NCBI RefSeq assembly: GCF_001076885.1
Contig: NZ_JVDT01000074.1
Coordinates: 1 to 63,046 of the forward strand
DNA from: Bacillus sp. 522_BSPC
Lineage (GTDB): Bacteria > Bacillota > Bacilli > Bacillales > Cytobacillaceae
Direction of reading: 5' to 3'
DNA: 63,046 bases
Shown here: one piece after another, positions 45,184 to 54,052 of the stretch
Layout of the letters: the number at the start of each line of letters is the position of its first letter
Numbering within the stretch: the stretch's first letter is position 1
Position numbers and translations under genes: made by a program
The notes under the pieces: generated by a model
The model's input: the letters and a program-made list of their open reading frames with translations, nothing else
Told to the model about the DNA's origin: nothing
Database searches by the model: none

Positions 45184-45534
45184 ATGAGCGCAAAATCATT
45201 CTTATCAGGATTTTTAATTGGAGGAATTGCAGCTGGAATTACTACCTTACTGACAACTCCTTACTCAGGAAAAGAAGTGAGAAGAGTCTGCAATGATAAT
45301 GGAAAAGCTTTTCTACAACATATTCAAGAATTAAAAATCGATTTAAATGAAATAAAAGATTCCATTAAAACTGTTACTGTAGAAGGAAAAACAGTTTTAA
45401 GCGACTTTATTGAAGACCTTAAACAATCCTTAGATACGTGGAAAGAAGAAATTAAGCCACATCAGGAATTACTTCAACAGGAACTCGATGAATTACAATC
45501 AACCATTAATGAGTTAGAAAATGATTTAAAATAG
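45184..45534 (+). CDS. yhaH: YtxH-domain protein YhaH
   Basis: A 116-residue protein with one N-terminal membrane segment (FLSGFLIGGIAAGITTLLTTP) followed by the YtxH-type YSGKEVRR and a long amphipathic coiled coil. Related general-stress proteins are membrane-attached. GAGGTG precedes the ATG. It lies between serC and scoC. Confidence 0.85.
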   Translation: MSAKSFLSGFLIGGIAAGITTLLTTPYSGKEVRRVCNDNGKAFLQHIQELKIDLNEIKDSIKTVTVEGKTVLSDFIEDLKQSLDTWKEEIKPHQELLQQELDELQSTINELENDLK

Positions 45535-45567
45535 CTTAGTCTTTACATGGCAAAAAATTTTTAAAAA

Positions 45568-45608
45568 AGTGGAGGTTTTCTAACAAGGAATCCCTCCATT
45601 TTTTTATC
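45568..45608 (+). terminator. terminator of yhaH
   Basis: TGGAGG (45570-45575) pairs with CCTCCA (45593-45598), followed by TTTTTTT. Confidence 0.75.
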
Positions 45609-46033
45609 TATTCAAAATCGCCTTAGTTATGTCACTTTTTCTAACACAACAATGTTAAATCTTTATTCGCATATAATTTTCCTAGTCCTTTTTCTACCAA
45701 TTATCACATTCCATTTTTTTACTTCTCTTTTTCAACAATTAATTTCTTATTCACTCTCCAAAAAAACTTCTCCCTTCTTTTTTCCTAATCCATAATTTTT
45801 TAGACAGGTAATCTCCCCACTTTCATTTTTTTCTATCCTTCCCAAACTTTATTTCCTCAAATATGTCTAAACAAATACATGAATTTTTATTTACTTTTTT
45901 ACATATCTATTCAATTAAGCGCTTACTTTAAATAAAAATTCTTATTTCTAAAAATTTTGTTAATTTTTATCTTTATTAATTTTTGTTTTATTGGCATAAT
46001 GTTTATAGATAACAGAAAAGTAGGTGATTGTGG
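45609..46033. other. AT-rich region upstream of scoC
   Basis: More than 400 bases, strongly T-rich, with no gene or clear repeat. The scoC promoter and any AbrB/SalA-type control sites would lie here but cannot be placed with confidence. Confidence 0.45.
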
Positions 46034-46603
46034 ATGAATGAAAGTCAGATTTCAATGAAGGATGCTTTACTCTTTACTCAAAGAATCGGACAACTTAGCA
46101 AAGCATTATGGAAGGCAATCGAGAAAGATTGGCAAAGCTGGATTAAACCGTATGATTTGAACATTAATGAGCACCACATACTTTGGATTGCTTACCAGCT
46201 AAACGGAGCATCTATTTCAGATGTAGCAAATTTCGGAGTAATGCATGTCTCAACAGCATTTAATTTTTCGAAGAAATTAGAAGAAAGAGGACTACTACAA
46301 TTCTCGAAAAAAGAAAATGACAAAAGAAATACGTATATTTGCCTTACAGATAAAGGGAAAGAAGTATTTGTTCAAATTATGGAAGATTATAATCCAAATA
46401 ATAGCTCAGCATTATCCGCCTCCTTGCCAATCAAAAATCTATATGGAAAGTTTCCAGAGCTTCTAGAAATGATGACAATCGTTAAGCATATTTATGGAGA
46501 CGATTTTATTGAAATTTTCGAAAAATCCTTTTCTAATCTTGACGATATTTTGGAAGAGGATGAAGGACATCTAAAGAAAAAAGATCCAGTATATTCTAAA
46601 TAG
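46034..46603 (+). CDS. scoC: MarR-family transition-state regulator ScoC (Hpr)
   Basis: A 189-residue winged-helix repressor. It matches Hpr/ScoC in length and in [50 protein letters not shown] and the wing ([18 protein letters not shown]). ScoC represses extracellular proteases and sporulation genes before stationary phase. The ATG at 46034 has AGGTGA six bases upstream. Confidence 0.92.
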   Translation: MNESQISMKDALLFTQRIGQLSKALWKAIEKDWQSWIKPYDLNINEHHILWIAYQLNGASISDVANFGVMHVSTAFNFSKKLEERGLLQFSKKENDKRNTYICLTDKGKEVFVQIMEDYNPNNSSALSASLPIKNLYGKFPELLEMMTIVKHIYGDDFIEIFEKSFSNLDDILEEDEGHLKKKDPVYSK

Positions 46604-46658
46604 AGAAATAGAAATTGGGGAATAGGACTCTAGGTTTGGGACATTCTTGACCGGTGGT

Positions 46659-46699
46659 AAAAAAGATAAGAGAGCAGGTTGCTTTCTTATCTTTTTTTC
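46659..46699 (+). terminator. terminator of scoC
   Basis: A stem AAAAAAGATAAGA(G)AGC/GCTTTCTTATCTTTTTT (46659-46675 with 46681-46697) ends in a T-run. Confidence 0.82.
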
Positions 46700-46970
46700 G
46701 GAAAATTTAAATAAGTTTTACAAATGTAAGTAAAATACATATAAAGCATGATATTTTTCTGTTTGCAAATAATATTTTTAATAAATGTCATAAATTTGTA
46801 TTAAGAGCCTATTGATTTTTTACTCTTTTCGTCGTAAAGTATCAAGGTAAGTTTGCTTGATTAAACGCAAGATAAGAAAAAGAAAAAGATATTCTTCCAA
46901 TTATTAGTTATTCAAGCGAGAATTTATTATTAAAAGTAGCTAAAAATTTCTCCCTATGGAGGGTATTAAC

Positions 46971-47519
46971 ATGAACTGTTGGAAGACTGTCAACTTCCAT
47001 AAAAAATATGGAACGCAGCGCCTATTTATTTTGTCTTCTATGACAACGATTGGTTGTTTTCTTTTCTTATATGTACCAATAACAACCTATTTTGCAAATA
47101 ACAAACTTTCTGACGATTATTTTTTATTATTTATGACATCTATATTGCTTATATATCCTTTACACAAATTATTGCATTTATTACCAATGATTCATTTAGG
47201 GGATAAAATTAAGAAAACATGGAATGTACAATTTTTACCTGTTTTACACATTCAAGTAAAAGAACCAATCGGAAAAATTCAATTTCAATTCGCACTAATT
47301 TTTCCTTTTGTCATCATTAGTGGATTATTACTTGTATCTTGCTTCCTTTTCACGAGCTATGTTCATTATTTTTTAATGATTTTCGCTTATCATACAGGTA
47401 TTTGTGTTCCAGATTTCATTCGGATAAAAAACCTCTGGAAATCACCACGTTCTTGCTATGTAGAAGAAAACGAGGATGGATTTGAGATATTAATAAATAA
47501 TGTAAGTGAATTATCTTAA
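46971..47519 (+). CDS. DUF3267 membrane protein (YhaJ-like)
   Basis: A 182-residue protein with four membrane segments. A His-rich segment (YPLHKLLHLLPMIHLGDK) at the second segment is typical of DUF3267, which is related to zinc metallopeptidases but often lacks a full HExxH; here no complete site is seen. The ATG at 46971 follows GGAGG; the earlier in-frame ATG overlaps that site. Its position after scoC agrees with yhaJ of B. subtilis, by inference. Confidence 0.72.
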   Translation: MNCWKTVNFHKKYGTQRLFILSSMTTIGCFLFLYVPITTYFANNKLSDDYFLLFMTSILLIYPLHKLLHLLPMIHLGDKIKKTWNVQFLPVLHIQVKEPIGKIQFQFALIFPFVIISGLLLVSCFLFTSYVHYFLMIFAYHTGICVPDFIRIKNLWKSPRSCYVEENEDGFEILINNVSELS

Positions 47520-47735
47520 ATGGATACTATTATTGTTTTACCAAACATATAATGAGATAAAACTAGAACGACTGATTTTCTAGCCTCCTAGAAAGATAGA
47601 TTGTAAGGAGGCAAAAAATCCTTCTGACGAAGAATCTAAGTTTACTGCCTAAAATAGTTGATAATACTATCTTTTTGTCCTGTTATTTGATAATGTAAAT
47701 ATCATACAATAAATTCTGCTTAAAGGAGGGAATCA

Positions 47736-47915
47736 ATGATGATCTCCATTTTCATTATTTTAGCTATTTTTATTTTATATAATATTAATAGACTAACAAA
47801 TGCCCTATGTTTACAAAAAGAAATTCCTGAAGAAAAACAACCAAAAGTCTTTCGAACGATAAATGTTCTTATTACCATTCTTTTGATTTCTTCCTATGTA
47901 GATATTCTTTTTTAA
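47736..47915 (+). CDS. small two-helix membrane protein, 59 residues
   Basis: Two consecutive ATGs follow AAAGGAGGG by five and eight bases. The product has a hydrophobic helix (IFIILAIFILYNI), a polar middle (LQKEIPEEKQPKVFR) and a second helix (VLITILLISSYVDILF). A strong terminator follows. No family was recognised; the ribosome site and terminator make it a credible gene. Confidence 0.65.
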   Translation: MMISIFIILAIFILYNINRLTNALCLQKEIPEEKQPKVFRTINVLITILLISSYVDILF

Positions 47916-47966
47916 GATTTTTTTAACTAAACAAACTCTGTCTTATATACGGAGATATGTAGAAAA

Positions 47967-48016
47967 GAAGCAATGTAATAGCAGTCCAAACAGACTATTA
48001 CACTTGCTTCTTTTTA
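47967..48016 (+). terminator. terminator of the 59-residue gene
   Basis: A 15-bp stem with one bulge (47967-47981 with 47995-48010), followed by TTTTTA. Confidence 0.85.
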
Positions 48017-48033
48017 TATGCCTTCAGATCAAC

Positions 48034-48123
48034 TTATAGCCAAGCTGCTCCGATGATTACTAATAAGATGAATAGTACTACTAATAAAGCAAAGCCTCCA
48101 CCGTAAACTCCTCCACCAGACAT
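48034..48123 (-). CDS. YjcZ-family sporulation peptide, copy 1
   Basis: A 29-residue peptide beginning MSGGGVYGGGF followed by a hydrophobic helix (ALLVVLFILLVIIGAAWL). The site GGAGGAAT precedes the ATG. YjcZ/SscA-type peptides are made in sporulation and are linked to coat assembly and germination in B. subtilis (SscA). Copy 2 lies 92 bases upstream. Confidence 0.85.
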   Translation of the reverse strand: MSGGGVYGGGFALLVVLFILLVIIGAAWL

Positions 48124-48215
48124 GAAGATTCCTCCTCTCTCTATCGTTCCAGTTGTTCTTTGGCGCATAAATAGGCACTCATCCTAGTAAGATTGCCTTT
48201 ATACGCTATTATAGC

Positions 48216-48299
48216 TTACAGCCATGCAGCGCCAACGATAACTAATAAGATAAACAATACAACGATTAAGGCAAAACCTCCGCCGTATACGTTACCCAT
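48216..48299 (-). CDS. YjcZ-family sporulation peptide, copy 2
   Basis: A 27-residue peptide (MGNVYGGGFALIVVLFILLVIVGAAWL) with AGGAGGTG before the ATG. It is nearly identical to copy 1 after the first residues, so a tandem duplication. Both lie where prsA is found in B. subtilis. Confidence 0.85.
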   Translation of the reverse strand: MGNVYGGGFALIVVLFILLVIVGAAWL

Positions 48300-48973
48300 A
48301 GTAACACCTCCTTTAAGGTTGCTACCATTTGTTTAAAAATTACATGGTGTTTCGGTTTTTCTACTTTCTTTTATTTATTGGCTTCCATACAACCATAACC
48401 AACTTATTCTAAATTTGTTTTTTATCAATATTCGTCCGTCCCTATTGGATGTTATTGGTCACTTGTTAGCCACAGATCTTATTTTAGATCCTCCATAAAA
48501 GAATGAACTAATATTTATAATACTTTGTACTGTATTACCACTCTCACTTCATCTTTTGCCATATAAACCGTAACAACCTTATGAATTTGCTTAACGCGAA
48601 TTCTTTGAGCTCTTTTTCAAGCTCAATTTATCATATGTATTCGCCCTAAATTCGGAACAGGACATATACCCATTTTTTTATAAGGAATGGAAGGCGCAAA
48701 AAAATAGCATCTCAAATAACTTTATGGAAAAGACATAAAAAAACAAAGAATCCAATCTACAAAATTCATTTCCATTAAACGAAGAAACGCTATTTAGGAA
48801 TGAATCTTATACATTTAATCCTTTGTATCAAAGAAAGTAAAACTTCCCTCAACGGTGATTTTTTCCTATCACACTATTGGTTTGGTTAGTTGAACCAATC
48901 GAATTATTTACAGACAGTTTACTGCCATTTACCACTGTAAAAAAAGAGTTAAATAGAAACTTCAAGCAGTTGT
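48300..48973. other. intergenic region, no gene seen
   Basis: About 670 bases of AT-rich sequence between the YjcZ copies and yhaL. No reading frame with a ribosome site, no repeat and no convincing hairpin were found. prsA, expected here from B. subtilis, is not present in any recognisable form. Confidence 0.5.
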
Positions 48974-49168
48974 TTAATTCTCATACACCCTCACTTCTCC
49001 ATCTCTACGTTTTTTCTCCTCTTCTAGTCTTTTCATATAAACCTCTCCTTCCCGTTCAATTATTTCATTTTCAATTGCTCTATCCTCTTTTCCAGTTTTA
49101 ACAGCCATAATCGCACTAATTGCAATTCCTCCCAATACAAAAATAACCCAAAGTGGAATTCCTAGCAT
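48974..49168 (-). CDS. yhaL: sporulation protein YhaL family
   Basis: A 64-residue protein: one membrane segment (PLWVIFVLGGIAISAIMAVKTGK) followed by a charged helix (EDRAIENEIIEREGEVYMKRLEEEKKRR), the YhaL pattern. AAGGGG lies nine bases before the ATG. It is directly downstream of the yhaM remnant, as in B. subtilis. Confidence 0.82.
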   Translation of the reverse strand: MLGIPLWVIFVLGGIAISAIMAVKTGKEDRAIENEIIEREGEVYMKRLEEEKKRRDGEVRVYEN

Positions 49169-49305
49169 TGAAAATTACCCCTTTCTAGTAATTTCTATCT
49201 TTTATTTCATCCTATGCTAGAAAAACTAGATTATTCCCTCTTATCGGCTTTTTTGCAAGAAATTACATTACTTGATTAGCAAAAGCAGCATTTATCTTTG
49301 GGATG

Positions 49306-49341
49306 CAAAAAAAAGGATGAGAACTCAGTGAACTCATCCTA
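49306..49341 (-). terminator. terminator of yhaM
   Basis: AGGATGAG (49314-49321) pairs with CTCATCCT (49333-49340); eight T follow on the minus strand. Confidence 0.82.
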
Positions 49342-49347
49342 GTCTTT

Positions 49348-49554
49348 TTATTTATGAAATGTTGGTTTGTAAAAGGAACGGTTTTCTAACGGAAAAACTC
49401 TTTCCGTAAATTCCCCTGGTTTCACTCGATCTAATACTCGATCCAGCATATTCATTTTTGCATCTAAGTTATCAATATAGTGTAAGATTTCCGCTTCTTT
49501 AATTAACGGAGCTTTTGGACTTCCCCATTCAGGCTTTCCGTGATGGCTGATTAT
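49348..49554 (-). pseudogene. yhaM: 3' remnant of yhaM, 68 codons
   Basis: The frame reads [18 protein letters not shown] at its start and ends [14 protein letters not shown], matching the C-terminal part of the 3'-5' exoribonuclease YhaM, whose full length is about 314 residues. Homology stops abruptly: the codon before the first Ile is TAG and the sequence beyond is unrelated. The break falls in the HD-domain SHHG motif. The 5' part of the gene is not in the window and may lie beyond the right edge. The terminator of the gene is intact. Confidence 0.88.
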
Positions 49555-49638
49555 CTATATATATAAAGTGAGAAAAATATTAAATATATAGTAGTTTCAA
49601 TACTTCTCTTGCATTTTTCTCATATATAGTGAGAAAAA
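49555..49638. repeat. left end of the island: TGAGAAAAA repeats
   Basis: Directly after the yhaM break are TGAGAAAAA at 49569-49577 and again at 49630-49638, each preceded by an ATATA tract. The second copy is also the right arm of a perfect dyad TTTTTCTCA (49614-49622) / TGAGAAAAA. Repeated and inverted sites next to a junction are what recombinase arm or core sites look like. Confidence 0.5.
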
Positions 49639-49759
49639 GTAAAGATTTATAGAGCCTACCTCTATTCAGGTGTAAGCAATTCTCTACCTTTGGCAATTTT
49701 CATTCCGCAACATCCTGTTTCTGTAAATTTTTAATTTATTTGTTCAATTATATATCAGT

Positions 49760-49948
49760 AGAGTCGCAACATAGGAGCGCGAGCAACTTCAAAAAATGTT
49801 AGAGGATCTACAGGAAGGTGACATTATTTTTGTTACTGACTCAACCCGAATCAATCGGAGTACACAGTACTTATTTGAATTGATTGATTTAATTCGAAGG
49901 AAAAAGGATAGCTTAAAATCACTCAAGGATACATGGCTAGAATCTTAA
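49760..49948 (+). pseudogene. serine resolvase fragment (Tn3-family)
   Basis: The frame reads REQLQKMLEDLQEGD, then IIFVTDSTRINRST, then FELIDLIRRKK and SLKSLKDTWLES. This is the conserved part of the resolvase catalytic domain around the helix after the Ser loop. A TAG interrupts it at 49772-49774, the N-terminal Ser region is missing, and the frame stops at 49946. It is a relic, probably from the same Tn1546-type transposon as the transposase fragment near 58.7 kb. Confidence 0.78.
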
Positions 49949-50397
49949 TAAGCAAAAACTGTGGCATCTCTTTCAAGCGGTCACACCAATCATAAGTTTC
50001 CTCCCGTACAATCTTTACTTTAAAACAAAAGGTCCTTTTTCTATGGAAGAATGTATTTATAACTATCTAAAGTCAGAGTCTAAAAATTAGTGGGATAACT
50101 TAGATGAATATTACAGTGGAAAAATGGTATCAGTTGGAGGCTGAAGCGATAACTTTACTTCACTAACGGATGCGTTCATTTTCAGATGGAGATGGAGCAA
50201 AAAAAGTACAAGTACTATATTAAGATAACGAGACCTTATCTACAACAAGGATTGAATCCCTAATCGTTTTAAAAGACACGACTATTGAAGATAAGCAAGT
50301 AATATAAGCTTGTAACAATGATTCTTTGAAATCTTCGATACAAGCTTAATAATCGATAACAAATTATTTATTAATACATATCAATTCGTATGCTGCT
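49949..50397. other. decayed intergenic sequence
   Basis: No intact gene. A 9-bp inverted repeat (AAGCTTGTA 50307-50315 with TACAAGCTT 50339-50347) near the cwlJ stop may help end its transcript but lacks a T-run. Short reading frames broken by stops suggest further relics that could not be named. Confidence 0.4.
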
Positions 50398-50838
50398 TTA
50401 CCATCTATAAACGCTTTCGCATGTATTAGCTTGGGGTTCATAATAACAATGTTGTTTATATTGACCTGCTAATGGTTGAGCGTACCAAGTAGGTGGGCAT
50501 TTACCATATGGATTGAAATACCAAAGAGCATATTTAGAAGGATGCTCTCTCCAATAATCTAATGCTTTTCGTGCTAATCTTTTTTCGACATCTCTTGCAC
50601 CTTGATAAAAAACATTCCCTTTTTGTACTGCTTCAAAAGAATAATTTCCTCCTTGTACTTGAAAAATCACGTCCCTTATTGACCTTAAATTTAAAAAATC
50701 TAAACAATCTGCTTTTAGTCGGTTTACAATGACATTACCAACCATAAGCATCCCTAGTCGTCCTTCTCCTTCAGCTTCTGCTCTCATCATCCTTGCCATC
50801 AATGCAACATCACTTTCGGTATATTTTACTCGTGGCAC
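50398..50838 (-). CDS. cwlJ: spore cortex-lytic hydrolase CwlJ
   Basis: A 146-residue protein of the SleB/CwlJ hydrolase family, close to the 142-residue B. subtilis CwlJ. MARMMRAEAEGEG carries the expected catalytic Glu, followed by MLMVGNVIVNRL, LWYFNPYGKCPPTWYAQP and HCYYEP. CwlJ sits in the coat and breaks down the cortex in germination. The GTG at 50838 is eight bases after GGGAG; a GTG three codons earlier overlaps it. It is here part of the island rather than the usual chromosomal place, so it may be an extra copy. Confidence 0.88.
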   Translation of the reverse strand: MPRVKYTESDVALMARMMRAEAEGEGRLGMLMVGNVIVNRLKADCLDFLNLRSIRDVIFQVQGGNYSFEAVQKGNVFYQGARDVEKRLARKALDYWREHPSKYALWYFNPYGKCPPTWYAQPLAGQYKQHCYYEPQANTCESVYRW

Positions 50839-50859
50839 TTTTATCACTCCCTATATCTA

Positions 50860-50888
50860 ATTATATGAACGTTGTTCATCAGAAATAC
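50860..50888 (-). promoter_or_regulatory. candidate sigma-E promoter of cwlJ
   Basis: On the minus strand CATATAAT (50860-50867) fits the sigma-E -10 box (CATACAAT) with one change. GTATTT (50883-50888) lies 15 bases upstream. cwlJ is a sigma-E gene in B. subtilis. A dyad ATGAAC-GTT-GTTCAT overlaps the spacer. Confidence 0.5.
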
Positions 50889-51014
50889 CTTGTTGAAGTT
50901 TACTAATGAGCGAGTTAAAATGAATTGTGAAAAAATCAGGAAAATAATACATAAGCTAATAATTTCATGAGAAATGAAGAGAATATGAATGATAAATGAA
51001 GGAGGAATGTAACT

Positions 51015-51455
51015 ATGGCATTAACACCTTATGACCCATTTAGACAATTAGTAAATATAAGAAGAGATTTTGACCGTATCTTTTCTGACCTACCGTTTGA
51101 TTTTAGTGGGGACAAAGAGCACTTTGGAAGTATTAAGGTAGATGTGCATGAAAGTGAAAATGAAGTTGTTGCAACTTGTGATATACCGGGACTTGAGAAA
51201 AAAGAAGACGTAAACATTGATATTGAAAATAATGTATTATCGATTAGCGGTTCTATAAACAAAACAAATGAAACAAAAGAAAAAAATATGTATAGAAAAG
51301 AACGTTACACAGGTAGTTTTCACCGAGCTATAACACTTCCGAGTCTTGTATCTACCGAGGGAGTATCAGCAACCTATAAAAATGGTGTATTAGAAGTAAA
51401 AATGTTAAAGACTACACCAAATAATAAAAAGAAAATTGATGTGGAATTTCATTAA
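51015..51455 (+). CDS. Hsp20/alpha-crystallin small heat-shock protein
   Basis: A 146-residue holdase. The N-terminal DPFRQLVNIRRDFDRIF, then the alpha-crystallin domain (about 40-140) with VDVHESENEVVATCDIPGLEKKEDVNIDIENNVLSISG and the closing YKNGVLEVKM. GGAGGA precedes the ATG. It lies in the spore-gene cargo of the island and may protect spore or stationary-phase proteins; that role is inferred. Confidence 0.9.
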   Translation: MALTPYDPFRQLVNIRRDFDRIFSDLPFDFSGDKEHFGSIKVDVHESENEVVATCDIPGLEKKEDVNIDIENNVLSISGSINKTNETKEKNMYRKERYTGSFHRAITLPSLVSTEGVSATYKNGVLEVKMLKTTPNNKKKIDVEFH

Positions 51456-51456
51456 A

Positions 51457-51645
51457 ATGAGCAAATTATATGAAGTTATGAAAGAATTTGATAAGGATTA
51501 TTTGCAGGAGATATCTAATATGCAACCAGAATTAGTGGATTTGCTTATATTAACTTGTCATTCTTCAAATAATAAGAAGAAAGCTATATTAGATGAACTT
51601 GCTCATAACATTAAGTCATCATATATTAAAAACAATATTAACTAA
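51457..51645 (+). CDS. small hypothetical protein, 62 residues
   Basis: The ATG is one base after the hsp20 stop, with no ribosome site of its own, so translation would depend on coupling. The product is helical and charged (EVMKEFDKDYLQEISNMQPELVDLLIL). No family was recognised. Confidence 0.5.
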   Translation: MSKLYEVMKEFDKDYLQEISNMQPELVDLLILTCHSSNNKKKAILDELAHNIKSSYIKNNIN

Positions 51646-52250
51646 TCTTCCGATTAGAACTATCTAAACAAGGGGGTGTCGAATTTGGCATCCCTATTGT
51701 TGTAACAAAGTTAAGAGGTAAAAAAAATGCCCTTACTGTATTTTCTTTATTTTTTGTGAGTTTTCACCTAAAGATACATAAGAAACTATGTATAGATTGT
51801 TGTAAGAACCAAATCTATTATACTAGAGTAATACAGGGTATTTATTTTGAATAAATTCAAACTTCGTTCAATTAATTACCTCGGTAGATAGTATTTAACA
51901 TAAGGATAACTTATCCCCCCCATTCCTTGCTTATTATTGCATAGAGGTAATTTCTTTTTCTACTTCTTCTTGAATTACATTGTTGAAAATAAGTATGCAA
52001 ATAAATGTACTTTAACTAAACTGTTTTAATTCAATAACTACATATAGAAAGCTCAAAAATACATTATTTTACTTATTAAAATGGATTATTGTCTCTTTGT
52101 TACTTATCTTTGCCTTATAAAATCAGAAAATGATTAACAGATGTCTTGTTATTAGAGGATGCAATTCACTATAAAATGTGAATGATAACTTCCAGTAATG
52201 TGTTTCAGTTATTATAGCAGAAATTGTGTCATTCTACTTGATGTTCACAA
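51646..52250. other. intergenic region, nothing identified
   Basis: About 600 bases, AT-rich. No gene with a ribosome site, no long repeat and no clear terminator were seen, apart from a weak stem near 51660-51710 (CTTGTTTAG-type and GGGTGTCG...GGCATCCC pairing) that may end the hsp20 transcript. Confidence 0.4.
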
Positions 52251-53081
52251 TTGGCTAAAAGAATGAACCATGCGTTAAACTTCATTGAAAATAAAGAAAT
52301 AGACTACAAAGAAACTGCAAAAGTAGCTAAATTTTCCGAGTTTCACTTTTCAAGAATGTTCTCTTCAATCTCAGGTGTATCGCTCTCAAAATATATTAGA
52401 CGTAGACGGTTAACACTCGCAGCATTTGAAATTCAAAAAAGTGAAATTCGGATCATCGATGTGGCAGTTAAATATGGTTATGTTTCTTCTGATACTTTCT
52501 CACGTGCTTTTCAAAAAATGCATGGAGTAACCCCTTCCAATGCTCATAATAGAGGGGTACAGTTAAAAGCCTTTCCCAGAATATCCTTTCAAATTACTAT
52601 TAAAGGAGATACCGAGATGGATTACAGAATTGAAAACCTTGATTTTGAATTAAGAATTGTAGGAAAAAGTAAGCCAGTAAAAACAAGCAGAGCATTTAAA
52701 ACAATCCCTACGCTTTGGAACACCGCGAAAAAAGATGGATTTATGCAAGAACTAGTAGCTATGTCATGGAAAAATCCAAAATGCACGCTTGAAAGCCTTC
52801 TGGGGGTTTGCGGAAAAGAAGCCGCCATAACAGATGAAGAATTTTCCTATTTCATGGGCGTAAGATACGATGGGGAATCCCCTGAAAATATGGAGACGCT
52901 TATTATACCCGCAAGTACATGGGCAGTATTTCCGAACATAGTAGATGCATGGAAACGTTTATATACCGAGTGGGTTCCTAACTCCGAGTATGAACTTGCA
53001 AATTTACCTTGTATAGAATGTTATTACGGTCCGAAGCATAAACCAAGACACGAACTCTGGGTCCCTGTTATCCCGAAGTAA
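52251..53081 (+). CDS. AraC-family regulator with GyrI-like domain, N-terminus doubtful
   Basis: About 276 residues. The AraC double helix-turn-helix occupies about 1-105 (ETAKVAKFSEFHFSRMFSSISGVSLSKYIRRRRLTLAA and VAVKYGYVSSDTFSRAFQKMHGVTPSNA). A GyrI-like small-molecule domain follows (about 125-276). Relatives begin with a W-L-x-R-M-N segment. Here N-W-L-K is encoded just upstream but in another frame, so one base may have been lost in the A-run at 52257-52260. Neither the TTG at 52251 nor the ATG at 52263 has a ribosome site. It may be inactive. Confidence 0.7.
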   Translation: MAKRMNHALNFIENKEIDYKETAKVAKFSEFHFSRMFSSISGVSLSKYIRRRRLTLAAFEIQKSEIRIIDVAVKYGYVSSDTFSRAFQKMHGVTPSNAHNRGVQLKAFPRISFQITIKGDTEMDYRIENLDFELRIVGKSKPVKTSRAFKTIPTLWNTAKKDGFMQELVAMSWKNPKCTLESLLGVCGKEAAITDEEFSYFMGVRYDGESPENMETLIIPASTWAVFPNIVDAWKRLYTEWVPNSEYELANLPCIECYYGPKHKPRHELWVPVIPK

Positions 53082-53213
53082 ATTCATATTCAGTAATAGA
53101 ATGTGTTTATGGGACTCTGCAGACGAAACGCAAATATTATACGCTATCAGAAATATAATTAAAAAGTCAATTCCATACTGAAGTGACCCCATAAAGTTAG
53201 ACAGGTTATTTCG

Positions 53214-54026
53214 TTAGGCGGCTTGCAGGGCATGAACTCGGTATTGTACCGGGCTCATGCCTTTTAATTTTGCCTTGATTCGTTTGTGATTATAGTAATT
53301 TATATATTTTTGTAGTTCTTTCTTAAAGTGTTCTATACTTTCAAATTCTTTTCGATAAAGAAATTCTGATTTCATGATGCCAAAGAAGTTTTCTATAACT
53401 GCGTTATCGTAACAGTTCCCTTTGCGAGACATACTTTGTGTAACACCCCGTTCACTAAGAGAATGACGATATTGCTTCATTTGGTAGTGCCAGCCTTGAT
53501 CCGAATGAATGAGGAGGGTATCATCGTCTCTTAAACGTTCAAAAGCCTGATCTAACATTGTAGAAACAAGAGAGTAGGTCGGTCTTGAGCCGATGGTATA
53601 GGTAATGATCTCCCCGTTAAATAAGTCTAAAATAGGTGACAAATATAACTTTTCTCCAAATAACTTAAACTCTGTTATATCCGTAACCCATTTTTGATTT
53701 GGTTTTTCAGCTTTAAAATTGCGATCTAAAATATTGGGTGCAATTTTTCCAACCGTTCCTTTATAAGATTTATATTTTTTCATCCGAACCTGACATTTTA
53801 TCCCTAATTCTTTCATGATACGCTGTACTTTCTTATGGTTGACCTTATGTCCGCGATTTCTAAGTTCATCACGAATACGGCGATATCCATAACAGCTATC
53901 ATTTTCCTCAAAAATCGTTTGAATCAATACTTTCAGCTCTGCATCAGGATCGGGACGACTGAAGTTTTTCACCCAATAATAATATGTGCTGCGTGGAATG
54001 CTTGCGAGCTTTATAAGTGCTTTCAC
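53214..54026 (-). CDS. IS3-family transposase OrfB (DDE integrase)
   Basis: A 270-residue rve-type transposase with HTH_21 (YGYRRIRDELRNRGHKVNHKKVQRIMKELG) and the DDE triad: Asp in WVTDITEFKL, Asp in LIHSDQGWHYQ and Glu in NAVIENFFGIMKSEF. The independent start would be the GTG at 54026. The frame is open further upstream through KQDKAQVVYELRHEF, so it is normally made as an OrfAB fusion by -1 frameshift. Confidence 0.92.
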   Translation of the reverse strand: MKALIKLASIPRSTYYYWVKNFSRPDPDAELKVLIQTIFEENDSCYGYRRIRDELRNRGHKVNHKKVQRIMKELGIKCQVRMKKYKSYKGTVGKIAPNILDRNFKAEKPNQKWVTDITEFKLFGEKLYLSPILDLFNGEIITYTIGSRPTYSLVSTMLDQAFERLRDDDTLLIHSDQGWHYQMKQYRHSLSERGVTQSMSRKGNCYDNAVIENFFGIMKSEFLYRKEFESIEHFKKELQKYINYYNHKRIKAKLKGMSPVQYRVHALQAA

Positions 54027-54052
54027 CGGAAATTCATGCCTTAATTCATAGA

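Noticed and set aside
47583-47612. 7-bp inverted repeat GCCTCCT/AGGAGGC after the DUF3267 gene
   Set aside because: No T-run on either side and a 16-base loop; not convincing as terminator or operator.
49640-49745. short minus-strand frame with a GCCGMK segment left of the resolvase fragment
   Set aside because: Only about 22 codons, no start or ribosome site, and no family could be named.
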